In this document: positions 1 through 11,576 of the stretch, piece by piece | How positions within the stretch are numbered: the stretch's first letter is position 1 | Layout of the letters: each line of letters opens with the position of its first letter | Assembly: GCA_021234155.1 (NCBI GenBank) | Contig: JAJEKV010000643.1 | Span: 1-64,000, forward strand | Direction of reading: 5' to 3' | Source of the DNA: Isoetes taiwanensis | Lineage: Eukaryota > Streptophyta > Lycopodiopsida > Isoetales > Isoetaceae | Length of the DNA stretch: 64,000 nucleotides | Translations under genes and position numbers: made by a program | Notes under the pieces: model-generated | What the model was told of the DNA's origin: nothing | The model's input: only the letters and a program-made list of their open reading frames with translations | Databases searched by the model: none

Positions 1-1569
1 TCCATTTCTTGGAAAGGCGATCTAGAACATCATTTGGGGCCAATCTATGTAGTTGCTTGGAGTGTGTAGCAGTAAGGACCAGGTTATAGAAGGCTTATTG
101 ATATGGGTGTTCTTGATAGAATACCCGGAATTTCTAACGCCACAAAAATTTCACAAAAGGTCTCATGGGAAAGCACATGATATTGGTGGGAGCGATGGAC
201 ATTGGCGTGTGAGGTCGCCAAACTACATGACATCAATATCTGTATAACCCAGACCATGATACACAAGGAGTGTGCAAGGAATATAGAAATACCTCGGAAA
301 TCAAGTGTTGAGTCAATGAAATAGTGGTGCCATCGACCCACTGATGAATTGTACCCTTGCGGACTCTGTTAACAATATTGGCGATGAATTGCTGGCCCAG
401 GCGGGATGTGGGCGGAAGTTCCATTTGAGAAAATTAAGTAAAAGGCGGGTGGCGTTCAGCGACTTCTTTATTGGGCCAACAAGGGCTTCCGCGGAAAGTG
501 AAACGTCCAAGAAGGATCTGAGGATGCAAGGGCGGATCATAGGAGGCGGTAGCAGGAAGTGTAAAGCAGGGCAGCCATGGGAATGATTTGCAGAGCGAGA
601 GATGCCAAAAGCGAAGGCGAAAGTCGAGCCGCGGAGGATGTGAGGAGCGAAAAGGTTTGTTTTAGAGCCTAGCTGGAAGTGAGGTATGAAAAAGTCGCGA
701 AGAGGAACCGTTGATGATGCCAGGTGTCAAAAGATTCGCGGCGAAGAAAGGATTGAGAGACAAAGAGGCAGCTAAGTCCCAAAAGCGTAAAGGGAGAAGC
801 AAGAGGCGGTGAGGGATGAGGCGTGAAGAAAGATCAGATGTGGCCAGGATGGCAAAGGACGCCTTATTAATGTTACGGCCAGGCGTGAGAAGGAATGGCA
901 TTCAATCTTTGAAGCAGCTTTCGAAGTGGATATGTTAAAGGAATGTGTCGAGAAGGTACCATGTGGCTACAGATATGCGGCGGGAGAACAGATTCTCATA
1001 TTAGAAGCGACCTTGCATTGCAAACACGTTGGCGATTTGTGTGATTGGTCCGCGTCGACAAGAAGTTCCTCGGTTGGCTATATAAAGGCGGCAAAGTGAA
1101 GCGAAGGCATCCGTGGCGCTTCGGTATGGCGGTACTGGTTTCAACTAAGATTGCACCATCCCGACGAACTGTCGAGCCGAGTGGATCACTTGTAAGATGA
1201 ATTATGCACGGATCTCATTTGCCACAACCGTGGCGTCGCATGGGCGGTGGTGTGCGGGATAATTTGAACATCCAGGCAGAAGACCAGCGGGATGGAGGTG
1301 GTTACGCACCTTCCGGCTGGGATCGGGGCGGAGAACCTCTACCATCTCCTCGCATCACCTCTGCTCGAACCCGGAGTAGAGGGTTTCTTAGGACTTAGTA
1401 GATGAGACTCACGAGCCCCGTTTTGTATATAGGCGGTGCCCATAAGCGGAAATAAATTTGGAGCTGCCCACATTTTGTAAAAAATCTCCACTATAATATA
1501 ATCTACGCCTTTCTAGTCACTTTACGTGGTGTTTGATTCTTGAGCTGTGTCTACGTGTTTGGATGTTCA
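1..1569. other. Non-coding flank of minus-strand gypsy element
   Basis: No supported gene. On the minus strand this is downstream of the integrase stop at about 1,570, so it should hold the 3' untranslated region and 3' LTR of the decayed element to the right. I could not identify LTR ends or a matching copy beyond 7.3 kb. A plus-strand TATATAAAGG motif lies at about 1,079, which could be a promoter of an unrelated LTR. Many short frames here have no recognisable domain. Confidence 0.4.
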
Positions 1570-2930
1570 CTACGTGTGATGAAATGCTTTGAGGCGAAAA
1601 CCATTAACTAATGTAGGTAATGGGGTGCCATCTAAATTTGGTTGGAAAACACTTGGTCTAACCACTTGAACAATTTGATAAGGGCCAAACCAAGCGAAAC
1701 TTGAGTTTACAGGAAAATTTTTGTACACGGAATCATAAAGAAGAACCAAATCTCCTTGTTTGAATGTTTTTTGTCTTCAAGCGTTTGTCATGTAAAGATT
1801 TTTGCATTTGTCCATGAAGAACACGAATATAAGCATCCCTTGAAGTTCATCCAAGCTGTTCTAATTGATAGACCCGTTCTTTGAGGAAGCGGTGGTGGAT
1901 TATGGCGTGCTTGATTGAGTTGAAACGGGTGTTGGAAGAATGAATTCAAAAGGGCATGAGAGCTTCGACCATAAACCAATTTAAAAGGAGTGTGACCGTA
2001 GCAATCTTGAAACAAGTATTGTAGGCCCAAAAACGATTAGGAAGTTTTGTCGCCAATCATGCGGGAGGAGCGTCACAAATTTTTCTTGAGAATGGTGACC
2101 CGAGTTTTTGTTGGTGCTTTACGCCAACCCATTGCCTTGAGGATAGTAAGGTGTGCTCTTGTGATGATGTATCAAGGAGATAATCCGTCAGCTCTTTGAT
2201 AGTATGATTGATGAAATGAACACACCACGGTCACGACCCGACTCAGGTAGAGGCGTAGAATCGCGTGATGATTTGTTGATAGAGGACTCGGCTGTGCTTG
2301 GCGGTGTTATGCGGGAAGTGCACAAGCTTGCGCCCATTTGGTGGCGTAGTCGGTGAGAACGAATGTATCGGACGCAGTGTGCAGCTTGAGGGGAGATCTA
2401 TAGGTCCCACAAAGTCCATTCCCCATTTCTTTGAAGGGAAGTGGCGTGGCGGCGGCGTCAGGAAGCGTCCGCGGGCGGTGGCGTCCACCAGCTGGCAAAG
2501 CGTCACCGCGTCACGGCGTGAAAGCGTGAGCATCTTTGAAAGCGTGGGCCAATAATACCGGCGAGAAAAATTTTTCGCGTGCGTGGTGTCACCATGAAAA
2601 TGACCACCCAGGAGCCCTTGATGAGCTTCTCGAACAATGCGGAACTTCATGAGGGAGAACACAGCGTGAAGGATGGTGTCCTTACCCTTTTGTAGAGATG
2701 TCAGGCAACCATGGTGTAATCCGCGGACCTGCGGAGAAAATTGATAGCGGCGTGATTGTCGCGGCTTGGGAAGGCGTCTCATCTTACGGTGGAAGAGCAC
2801 CACGGTGAGGAGGTACTGCTGAAAATCATGGAACCAATGTGGTGTTGCGTGACTAAAAAAGAGTTGAGCATCGGGGAAAGGCATCTGAGACCCTGTTGCG
2901 GGATCATCCAGGTGTGGATGCGTGAAAGAT
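1570..2930 (-). pseudogene. Integrase pseudogene (gypsy, no chromodomain)
   Basis: The minus frame at 2,243-3,088 includes the N-terminal zinc-binding region (REAHQGLLGGHFHGDTT ... YYWPTL ... TLCQ) and the start of the catalytic core (KKWGMDFVGPI). A second frame at 1,788-2,030 carries GHTPFKLVYGR, the conserved end of the core. A third, close to the terminus, reads FGPYQIVQVV ... VNGFRLKAFHH then stops at 1,570-1,572; this is the usual C-terminal domain. No chromodomain follows. Three frame changes and lost acidic residues make it inactive. Confidence 0.75.
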
Positions 2931-3958
2931 ATCCGGAACAACATGAGATTTGCACGCCTTATGAGCGATTTCAAAGGAGCAAATTCTTGGAAGAAAGGAC
3001 CCAACGAGCAATGCGGCCCGTGGGTGTGGAATTTGTTGATCAAATAGAAGTGCTTGGTGGTCCACAAAGAACTTGGTTGACTGCCCAAAAGGTAATGGCG
3101 GGCGTTGGACCGCAGAAAATGAGACCCAAAGCTTCGCGCGCTCAGGTGGCGAGAATAGTTCTTCAGCCGAGAATTGAGTTTTCGGTGGCGTGGCGATTTG
3201 GTTTATCGATTAATGCGCATCATATTCTTGAGAAAACAGCTCAATAGCAAGCGAGACATCGACATGAGCATTGAAAGGGCTTGTCCCATTGAGGAGGAAC
3301 AAGAACGGTGCTGAGTAAGCAAAAGCTTGTTTGTTGGAAAGCGACTTCCGCTGGGAATTCAAGCCCGGTGGATTAGATCACCGATGAGTTTATGAATGGG
3401 ATCTGCAATGGCTGCGGTCCGGTATGAAGGTGGGTAATAATTGACCTTTCGGGGAAAGAAGCGTGTCTCTTTGATGTTGGGCAGTGCTTGAGCTTTGAGC
3501 ACTGGCCCGATTTTGGGCGGGATCGGTGGTGATTCTGCTGGCGACAACATGGCCTAACGAGAACACCTGAAGTGGCGCAAAAGGTGCATTTCGGGATTGA
3601 GACTAATGCGGACTCATCACATTCACGGAAAGGCGAGTTCCAATTTATCAAATGGTCAGCCATGGAGGCGTAGGCGAGAGAAGTCATCTTGAAAAATTTG
3701 CAAGAAGGGATTTTCCTTCATGAAATCATGAAAAAGCGAGAGCATGATCGTTGAAATGTTGAAGGAGAGTTGGATAATCAAAAGGAACCACCTTGTAGGC
3801 AAAAAGTGCCCTACGGGGGTGGTGAAAGTGGTCTTGAGTTGATCAGATTCTTTGATGGAGATCTGATTGTAGCCGGGAGAAACCATCCATAAAGAGTACA
3901 TCTCATGTCGACCACTTCTTCCAGGCTTGGTACGTGAAGGGAAGTGGAAAATGATCAC
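2930..3958 (-). pseudogene. Reverse transcriptase and RNase H remnants (gypsy)
   Basis: RT finger/palm blocks are visible in 3,656-3,958 (minus): SPGYNQISIKESDQLKTTF corresponds to the conserved G-Y-x-Q-I ... K-T-A-F block, and LQIFQDDFS at its end corresponds to the Y-x-D-D catalytic box with one of the usual flanking residues changed. Further left, a different frame near 2,960-3,070 reads STKFFVDHQALLFDQQIPHP, matching the RNase H segment T-D-H-x-A-L. The two domains are out of frame with each other and with the protease, so no active polymerase can be made. Confidence 0.7.
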
Positions 3959-4914
3959 GCAAGGTAGCTGATTGAGTTTAGATAGTCTACAGGGCGGATC
4001 TTACCATTGTGCTTAAGGGCAATGGCGATAGGGCTCACCCATTGAGAATGTTTGACCTCATAGATCAAAACTGCGGCAAGGAGTTTGTCAATTTCGCCTT
4101 GGGCGATCCGCGGTAATTAGGGTTGAGCACATGCATGCATCGTTGCTACACTGGTCGTGCATCAGATTTGGTAGGAATGGTGAGTTCCCCAAGCTTTTGT
4201 TGATTCCCGAAGATCTTTGTAACTCAGTGAAAATGTGTTTGAATTTTTTTGAGCAGTGGCGGCCTGATACGATAAGGAGCGAGGAAGGTTTGCGACAATC
4301 GCAGGGCCGAGGTTGATTGTTGCCAATATCCACAATCTCGACTTGAGAGTCGAATATGGGGTATGACTTGATTATCTGGACAATGTGTGCGAGGAGGTTG
4401 GAGCATAACCGGATCGCGTGGCACTGCGTGGTGAAAAAAGAGGTTGCTCGGTGTCATCTAGCGATGGTTTGCTTCATGGCGTGTACATCAACGGGGAGTT
4501 GCGGAAGTGTCGGCATCTCGAAAAGTGATCACAGCGTTGGATTGATTGCAAGGAGCGGGTAGGGGTCAAGCAAGGCAGCCCGACCTGGTCACGATCAAAG
4601 TCATTTCTCCCCAAGGATCGGCATATTAGGGTAGGATGGCGGTGACACGCCAGGGGTAGCCTGAACTTGATAAATATTACGGCGTCTTCAGAATCAGTGT
4701 CTGAGAGAGAGGGTTCCGCATTGTCAACGGAAATGATCCTGCCTGTTTGCAAGTCCATGGTGGCATTGAGATGACCATCTGTGATGACTAACTGGTCCGT
4801 GGCCCTGTAATGGATACTCTTTGCCTGGCGGAGAAAGGGTCTTCCCACCGGCATTTCATAGTCACCGGATCTTCGCCCGGCTTTCCAAACTCAAATTCCA
4901 TGGGAAAGCGGAGA

Positions 4915-5262
4915 TCACCAATGTTGATGTGAAGAATAGGTGTGCGCCTTGAGGTCATTGATATGGCCATTAGCCAATTTGATGTCATATGGGGCCGAAA
5001 AGAGTTGGGTGATGCCCATTTGTTTCGCGGAGTTTATGGTGATGAGATTGACCGCACTACCTCCATCGATTTGAACATGGTTGACTTGCTGATTTCCCAC
5101 CGTTGCATGGACCGTGGGGTGTAGAGTAGCCACAGCCCCAACTAAAAAGCGGTTGGGAGTGGTAACTTTGGTCCTTGAGGCGGGGCGAGTTTTTAAAATG
5201 GTAGCCAAGCTTAAAGGAATTTTTGATCTTGGCAAGCTCCTCTTGGAGTTCAAGAGGTACAT
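4915..5262 (-). pseudogene. Retroviral-type aspartic protease domain (gypsy)
   Basis: This frame contains the block HVQIDGGSAVNLITINSAK, which corresponds to the catalytic hydrophobic-D-[TSG]-G-S signature of retropepsins. D-G-G-S instead of D-T-G is common in Athila/Tat-like plant elements. It would cleave Gag-Pol. It lies between the zinc-knuckle part of gag (to the right) and RT (to the left) in the expected order. The downstream flap and second conserved region are not in one frame, so the gene is decayed. Confidence 0.7.
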
Positions 5263-5499
5263 GAGAAAAAGGATCTGCTGGTTCCACTTTGGTGCGGGAG
5301 TGCGTGGCGGGAAGCGACAACTTCTTTGAGTAAGTCAACCTCGGCTGCAATATTGGGATATGTGCGAGGCGTGGAGGTTGAGATGTTGAAGGTGTTTCTT
5401 GTCTTTGTTGAGCTCTAGTGGTGGCATGAACATTTGCCAATGTGCGACCTTGACTTGCATGAGATTCAAAATGCTTTGGCGAACTTTGGGCATGACATT

Positions 5500-7315
5500 T
5501 GGCATGAGCTTTTCTAAGTGGGTGCAAAGTGAACCTTTTTTCCGTCCTCATGAGGAAGGGTGTCAGCGCAAAGGCGAGGTTCGCGTGTCCTTCGAATAAT
5601 AGTCAAGGGGCGTGATGCCTTGTCTGGCGTGAAACTAGACCAACCCAATTTGAAAGGGTATGCGGGAGGATTGAGTGCTGAAAAATTTCCTCTTGGGCTT
5701 GTTGATCCATCGAGGTTGATTTCTTTGGAGCTGGTTGATAAGCGTGATTCTTTGCGCTCTTGGGGGCTTCTTAAGAACTGGTCGCGGGCCTTGTTTGCCA
5801 TTAGCTAGCCGAGTTGGTAAGCCCGTGAGGCGGACCCGATGTGGTACGATTGGTACCGAAGCTGGACCACGAACTGTGGAAGTTGAGGACACGCCGTGGT
5901 GGTATGACCCCATTCTTGGCGGTGATAACACCGAGCTTTAGAAGGATCAAAAGGAGGGCGTTGGTTGGATCCCGTGGTTGGTCATTGGCTGATAGAGTTG
6001 CGTGGGCTGCACACTTTGAAGAGGTGGCTGCTGATAGTGCGTTGGGACTGAGGTGTGGTTTGTACTTGATAAACCATTTTGTTCTTGGAGCGATTGTGGG
6101 ATGAGTCGCGAGTGCACTCTTCCGGTGGCATGATTGCACATGTTGCATCGCTTGCAATGAGGCGGGCCATTGGTGGAGTTGCACTCATTGGCCAAATGGC
6201 CTTGATATTTGCAAATATGGCACCAGATTTGGCTGGCGTGGATTAGCGTGTTGAGGCTGAACGGCCGTTTGTGGAACCATGGCGGGTGGAATGAGCGGGG
6301 AGCTCTTGAAGAGCCACGCCTCGGGGGAGGAAACATTGGCCGGAGTGATTGACAAAGGTCGATAGCCTGCTCCAAAGTTTTTGGGCCCGGTATTGATCAT
6401 GAGTCGAATAGCGGGAGGAAGTCCTTGGAGAAACGGACCAAATACGGCTACGTGTAGGGTACTCCTTGAGCTTCGGCGAGAATGTGAAGTCGATCCATAA
6501 AATCCGAGGCGAACTCAGTGGGCTCTTGTTGAAGTTCATTGAGTTGCTTGAGATGAAGTTGATCATCATCCGTGGTCCCGTAATGAGACAAAAGCGGTCG
6601 CATTTCGGACCGATCTTGTTTCCAATGGCTTTTGTTGGACATGAGCCATTGATGAGGAAAACCGCAGCGGTGTGGTGGAAAAAGATGTGAAATTTCAGTT
6701 GAGGTTGGCGTGCCCATTTAGGACAGCTAGAGCCTCAAATTCTTCCATGTGGGCCTGAAGCACTTTGGTCTAGCGGTTTGCCTTCGTGTTGCCAAAGGTG
6801 GGATAAGTCGGTTCAGTGCGAAGGTAGATGTGAAAGTCTTTGGGCTGGGCGGGAAGGCGGGATAGTGAGGATATTGAGGTTGAGGTGGATTTGGCATTGT
6901 GCCCGGCCGGACCCGATGAAGGGGAACTTGGTTGAGAAACCGGAAGTAGCCGGAGCATTGGTTTTTAGATCTGTAAGGTTGTAAACAGGAAGAGCAAAGG
7001 GGGAAGCGTAGGGAAAAGGATATTAAGGGCAAGCGCAAAGGAGACATGTGGATAGCCATGCCCACCGGGGAGATGATGGTTCTGAAGGAAGAGGCGTATG
7101 GCCTGAAGAATGATGGATGTAGGCATGTTCAGGGTATGAAAGTAACGGTTGAGAAGGTTGAGCGGATAAGGCTCGGATAGTGATGAGGGACTGAGGTTGT
7201 GAGCAATGTTTGCACGCTTAGGCGGGGAGGCGGGGCGAGGCAACGCAGGGGTGGGTGGGTGACCGAGCCCTAGGCCGAAGATGGCCTCCCCTATGTCATA
7301 AGCAGATCCATACAT
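5500..7315 (-). pseudogene. gag: gag pseudogene of the minus-strand gypsy element
   Basis: The capsid/nucleocapsid polyprotein would package the element RNA. A candidate start ATG is at 7,315 (minus). A capsid-like stretch at 6,448-6,717 contains the sequence YGTTDDDQ followed by LNELQQ and FASDFMDRLHILAEAQG, typical of retrotransposon gag. A CCHC zinc knuckle (C-x2-C-x4-H-x4-C, reading CHICKYQGHLANEC) lies at about 6,181-6,222 on the minus strand, followed by a second cysteine-rich segment (PHCKRCNMC). The reading frame changes several times between these blocks, so it is broken. The right boundary is uncertain. Confidence 0.7.
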
Positions 7316-8250
7316 GTCGCCGAAACGTTTCCGACGCGCCGATGGGCCTCCAAGCGAGATGCCGCCCGAGAAAGGGGAGTTCTTCCGGGCGTGAAATTAC
7401 AGATATGGAACATGGCGGCTAAAAGTAGGAGAAAATCAGACCCGGCGCGGCGGCGTTGTTTGGGGTGCGGGTTCGAACTCCCGGAAGACGCCCCTGTGAG
7501 GACCCGTGGATCTAACGGAGAGTCAGGGGGACTATGTCGCAGCGGGATTTGGCTTGAAAAGAAGAAAAGGAAGAGAACGAGAACAAATGAGAGAAAGATG
7601 ATAAGCTTCCTTGATATCAATGATGAAAATACATGAGCTCTAATAGAGAAAAACTCAAGTGAGACAAGACTCAAAACTCATCTAAAAACTTATGAGCTAA
7701 CTCTACTCATATATATAGTACAATGGCCTTGGGCCCAATATAGACACTCGACTGATCTCGGTGCCGACTCACGGAAGGAGGCCTGATTTCTGGGGAATGT
7801 TGGCGGTGCCTCTTGAAGTGCCTAGAATCTTGGCTGGGTGGCCGACGGGGTGGTGGGATCACTTGTCTGAAGTGGGCGCCTCTTTGTTGACCGCCAAAGG
7901 CTTTGACTGCGTGGCTTTGCTTAGTCTTACGTGGAGGCTTGGATGTGGACCCGTGGTTGGCCCGAGGATCTTTGAGCTTGACCCACAGTCGACATTATGC
8001 ATGAATAGTCCTGCACTGCGGGGAGGCCACAGGACTAACACTTCCAGGTGCTTCCGGCCGAGCTACGGGATAGCGAACTGCCCTACGTCATGAGTGCAGC
8101 GCTAGCGGAGTTGGGAGATTGGGACACACTCATGTCGGCGACAACGGCCGGGGCAGCCAGCGACTACATCGGGGTGAGTGTCATATCTTTGCATAATAGA
8201 TACTGAGAATGTTGCAGAGCCGTATAAGGTAATCTCCCACATTAGGGAAG
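7316..8250. other. Junction between two gypsy elements, no gene
   Basis: About 0.9 kb between the leftmost element's gag and the first recognisable residue of the chromovirus. It should contain the 5' leader/LTR of the minus-strand element. A GC-rich block at about 7,440-7,500 includes GGTTCGAACTCC, reminiscent of a tRNA T-arm, which might be related to a primer binding site, but no clean site complementary to a tRNA 3' end was found. No LTR match to the left flank was seen. Confidence 0.3.
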
Positions 8251-8269
8251 GCCAAGGCCAAGTCATTCA

Positions 8270-8545
8270 TGGATTACGATAGACGGGAAGTAGCCATAAC
8301 TTTGCATCCCCCAGAATGGTTGAGATGTTGAAGTTAAAACCGCTGAAGTCGAAGCCAAGGCCCGTTGTCTTAGCAAGTGGAGCAGTAAGGCAGACAGCAG
8401 GCAAGAGAATTAACTTCGACATCGACTTGCCAGGGATTAATACCCAGATGGGGGCAGAAGTAATGGGCATTGGCACATTGGAATGGAGTACCTCGGACCA
8501 GCAGGGGCCATCATTGATTGTGGAAAGCGGAAGGTGACCTTCCCA
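8270..8545 (+). pseudogene. Retropepsin remnant with broken DTG motif
   Basis: The frame reads TGSSHNFASPRMVEMLKLK immediately after a GAT codon that is out of frame by an insertion of two or more bases near 8,277-8,282. The relative at 63,098 reads D-T-G-S-T-H-N-F-A-S-P-R at the same place, so the catalytic aspartate has been separated from T-G. The rest of the protease follows (LASGAVRQTAGKRINFDIDL ... GAEVMGIG), then the frame shifts again near 8,480. The enzyme would process Gag-Pol; this copy cannot. Confidence 0.75.
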
Positions 8546-9700
8546 ACGCCCGACGGCAAGATCATTGAGATCACAGGTAAAGAAGTTGTTCCCATCATGC
8601 ATTGTATGTCTTCTAAGCGGCTGTTCAAGTGCATCAAGAGCGAGCAAGTAGCATACATCTTCAAGCTTGAGATTGAAGAGCCGGAGCCAGAGGAAAGCAA
8701 AGAAGACAAGGTGCTCAGCAAGTTGCCGAAGCAAATAGCTAAGTTGATCACGGAATTCCATGATCTCTTCCCAGACGAGATCGAGCACCTCCCTCCTTAC
8801 AGGGGAGTCGAGTGTGAGATAGCGCTCGAACCGGGAACGAAGCCGACAAGTAAGGCTCCATACAGAATGACGACGCAGGCTTCATTAGACCTAGCGTCTC
8901 GCCATTTGGAGCGCCCATTCTTTTTGTCAAGAAGAAGGATGGCAGTTTGAGGATGTGCATAGACTATAGGCAGTTGAACAAGCACACCATCAAGAACAAT
9001 TACGCGCTCCCCAGATCGGATGACTTGATAGATCAGCTCCAAGGGACAAAGGTCTTCTCCAAAATCGACTTAAGGTCAGGCTATCATCAGATCCGGATAA
9101 AGAAAGAAGATATTCATAAAACCGCTTTCAGAACACGGTACGGGCACTATGAATTCACGGTAATGCCTTTCGGCTTATCGAACGCCCCAGCAACGTTCAT
9201 GAGGCTCATGAACGACATCTTCAGGGAGTTCTTAGATACCTTTGTGATAGTTTTCTTTGACGATATTTTGGTGTATAGCAGATCCCTTGAAGAGCACGTA
9301 CAACACTTAAGGAGAGTGCTAGAGAAGTTGAAGGGGCACCAGTTGTACGCCAAGTTGTCGAAGTGCCACTTAGCAACGGAGAAGGTGGAATACCTTGGAC
9401 ATGTGATCTCGATGAGAAGGAATCTCACGGATCCCCCAAGATTGAACGCGTTGATTCGGGGCGGCAATCAAGAATGTCCATGAGGTCAGAAGTTTCCTCG
9501 GCCTAGCAGGGTACTACAGGAAGTTCGTGAAGAACTTTGCTAAGATAGCGGCCCCGCTAACAGACTTGACGAGGGCGGAGAAGGTGAAAGATTGGGCAGA
9601 GCATTGGCACAAGAAAGCCCCGCTGTGGTTCGAATTGTTGAAGGAAGCTTTAACAGCCTTGATCTTAACCTCACGGGACCCGTGAGAAAGATAAGCTAGT
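8483..9700 (+). pseudogene. Chromovirus reverse transcriptase, frameshifted
   Basis: Frame 1 (8,483-8,950) carries the linker from protease to RT: LPKQIAKLITEFHDLFPDEI then [18 protein letters not shown]. Frame 2 (8,947-9,483) carries the polymerase core: [53 protein letters not shown] and the catalytic box FFDDILVYS with both aspartates kept. Frame 3 continues VRSFLGLAGYYRKFVKNFAK after 9,480. The segment between frames 1 and 2 has lost the conserved [11 protein letters not shown] frame by a shift near 8,930. Otherwise the core is well preserved, so the copy is not very old. Confidence 0.88.
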
Positions 9701-10050
9701 AGCCACGATCACAGTAAGATAGCTACAGGTGCAGTGCTCATGCAAGAAGAGCGTGTGGTAGCGTATGATTCTAGGAAGATGAACGACGCCGAACGCGGCC
9801 GCGACGCATCGACCAAGAATTGCTTGGCGGTTGTGGGGGCATTAAGAATTTGGAGGCACTATCTTTGGGAAGGAAGTTCCAATTGGATCTGAGACCATCG
9901 AGCCTCAAAAGTATGTATTCACGCAACCACACCTTAACCTCAGGCAGAGAAGGTGGATGGAGTTCCTTGAGGAGTATGACTTTGATATAGTCTACAAGCC
10001 AGAGAAGCTCAATGTGGTAGCGGATGCGCTTTCAAGGCATCCCCTGACAA
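9700..10050 (+). pseudogene. Chromovirus RNase H, frameshifted
   Basis: Blocks in different frames match the Ty3/gypsy RNase H: GAVLMQEERVVAYDSRKMN near 9,730-9,790, TKNCLAVVGALRIWRHYLW near 9,811-9,870, then after another shift the end of the domain, WMEFLEEYDFDIVYKPEK and NVVADALSRHP, in the frame that continues into integrase. The catalytic D-A-S region near 9,700 is scrambled by small insertions or deletions. It would degrade the RNA strand of the hybrid during replication; this copy cannot. Confidence 0.75.
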
Positions 10051-11120
10051 CTAGAGTGCATTGCAATGCAATTTCGACGCTCTCCAGCGACTTTGGTAAG
10101 AAGATTGAAGAGTCCTTGCCAACGGATGTTGAATTCAAGGAAGTATGGGCAAGCCTCTCTAAGGAGGCTAGAACAGATAAAGAGCAGGAAGCCTTCAAAT
10201 ATTATAAGAAGAAAGGCAACCTGTTATACCATAAAGACAAGTTGTGCGTGCCCGAATCATCCGGTGTAAGGAAATTGATCCTCCACGACACGCACAACAG
10301 CCCAATAGCTGGCCATGCGGGATTCATGAAAACATATTTCAAAGTGCGCAGCAGCTACTATTGGCCAGGAATGAAGAAGCAAGTAGCTCGCTACATCAAG
10401 GAATGTCAGCTATGTCAGCAGACGAAGGCAGAGCAGCTTCGAATTCCAGGGGCATTAGAGCCATTAGCAGTGCCAAATGCTAAGTGGGAGGTCATCAGCA
10501 TGGACTTCATAACAGGGCTTCCAAGGACGGTAAGAGGGAAGGATGCCTTGATGGTAGTGGTCGACAAGTTGTCAAAGATGGCACATTTTGTGCCTTGCAG
10601 GACCACAGACACCGCGATGGATACAACGAAGCTCTTCACCAAAGAAATCTTCAGGCTTCATGGCATGCCAAGGGAGATTATCTCCGACAGGGATCCGAAG
10701 TTCATGAGCGCCTTTTGGCAAGACCTCTTTGCGACAATTCAAACGAAGCTATCCATGAGCACGGCGTATCATCCTCAGACGGATGGCCAAACGGAGCGGA
10801 CCAACAGGATTTTGGAGGACATGCTACGAAACTATGTCTGGAACAAGCAAGGTATGTGGGAAGAATTTATTCACTTAGTGGAATTTGCCTATAATAGCAC
10901 CAAGCAAGAATCATCCCAAATGTCGTCGTTTATGATCAACTATGGCTATCAATGTCTAACTCCAGACACTTGGCACAATCCCGTGTCAAAGGTAGAAGTT
11001 TCGCAGCAAATGTTGGCCGACATGCAGCAGCTCGTGGAAGAAGTTCGAGGATATCTGCTGGCAGCAAGGAGTCGACAGAAGAGCATCGCCGACAAGCATC
11101 GAACAGTCAGAGAGTTCTAA
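10050..11120 (+). pseudogene. Chromovirus integrase, nearly intact frame
   Basis: The longest open stretch of this element, 387 codons from 9,957 to a stop at 11,118-11,120. It shows the HHCC zinc-binding module (HDTHNSPIAGHAGF ... YYWPGM ... CQLCQQTK), then the catalytic core with the D-D-E residues: D of VISMDFITGLP, D of IISDRDPKFMS, and E of DGQTERTNRILEDML. The frame ends after KHRTVREF at a TAA where a relative would normally continue with V-G-D-x-V-W-L; that continuation is present just after the stop. So one nonsense change separates core and chromodomain. Confidence 0.88.
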
Positions 11121-11576
11121 GTTGGAGATGATGTATGGCTCAAGATCAAGGTAAAGGAGGCGAAGCTCCGCATCGGAAATTGTAAGAAGCTTGCTCCAAA
11201 GTGTGCTGGACGTTTCATAATAGTCCAGAGAGTAGGTAATTAATCCTACAAGTTAGAATTGCCAGCACACCTAAAGATTCATAAGGTCTTCCACGTGAGT
11301 TTATTAAAGAAGCATACTCCAAATCCAGACGAAGTCTTGGACACTCCAACGTTGTTGGAAATGACGGAGGAGCAGCTGGAAATAGTTCCAGAATTGATTC
11401 TTGATAAAGCTTTCAAGAAAACAAGGAGATCAGAGTTTCTCCAATATTTGGTGAAGTGGAAACACTTGCCGGTGGAAGACGCGACGGTACCCACGGTTTA
11501 TGGAGCAATGGGACGGCAAGGTCATCTCCGAAGAAATCGGCTCAGGCATGTCGAATTGTGTAGATTAATTCTATGA
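11121..11576 (+). pseudogene. Integrase C-terminal and chromodomain
   Basis: In the same frame after the TAA at 11,118, the protein continues VGDDVWLKIKVKEAKLRIGN ... GRFIIVQRVGN, the G-P-F/Y-like module, interrupted by a TAA near 11,240. From 11,259 it reads LPAHLKIHKVFHVSLLKKH, then ELILDKAFKKTRRSEFLQYL and VKWKHLP, which is the chromodomain core that binds methylated histone tails and steers integration in chromoviruses. The normal tryptophan-glutamate after K-H-L-P is disrupted (EDATVPTVYG). The stop is at 11,574-11,576. Confidence 0.8.

Larger units (their letters stand above)
1570..7315 (-). mobile_element. Decayed Ty3/gypsy retrotransposon, Athila/Tat-like
   Basis: Read on the minus strand, the order is gag with a zinc knuckle, protease, reverse transcriptase, RNase H, integrase, which is the Ty3/gypsy (Metaviridae) order. 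The protease active site reads D-G-G-S, as in many Athila/Tat elements, and the integrase C-terminus ends without a chromodomain. Each domain sits in short frames broken by stops and frameshifts, so the element is inactive. The coding part runs from about 7,315 to the stop at 1,570-1,572. LTRs were not delimited. The clade is inferred from motifs only; a tree of the RT would settle it. Confidence 0.85.

Noticed and set aside
1076-1400. TATATAAAGG and downstream GC-rich frame at 1,204-1,398 as a host gene
   Set aside because: The frame is short with no family, and the region most likely belongs to LTR or untranslated DNA of a decayed element.
2756-3247. 163-codon plus-strand frame
   Set aside because: It lies opposite the minus-strand integrase and RNase H remnants that show real motifs; the plus frame has none.
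4474-4854. 126-codon minus frame between protease and RT of the left element
   Set aside because: Position fits the protease-RT linker of the retroelement but I found no motif, so it is not listed as a gene of its own.
10484-10894. 136-codon plus frame overlapping the integrase
   Set aside because: Shadow frame of the integrase core, which has the D-D-E motif in the other register.
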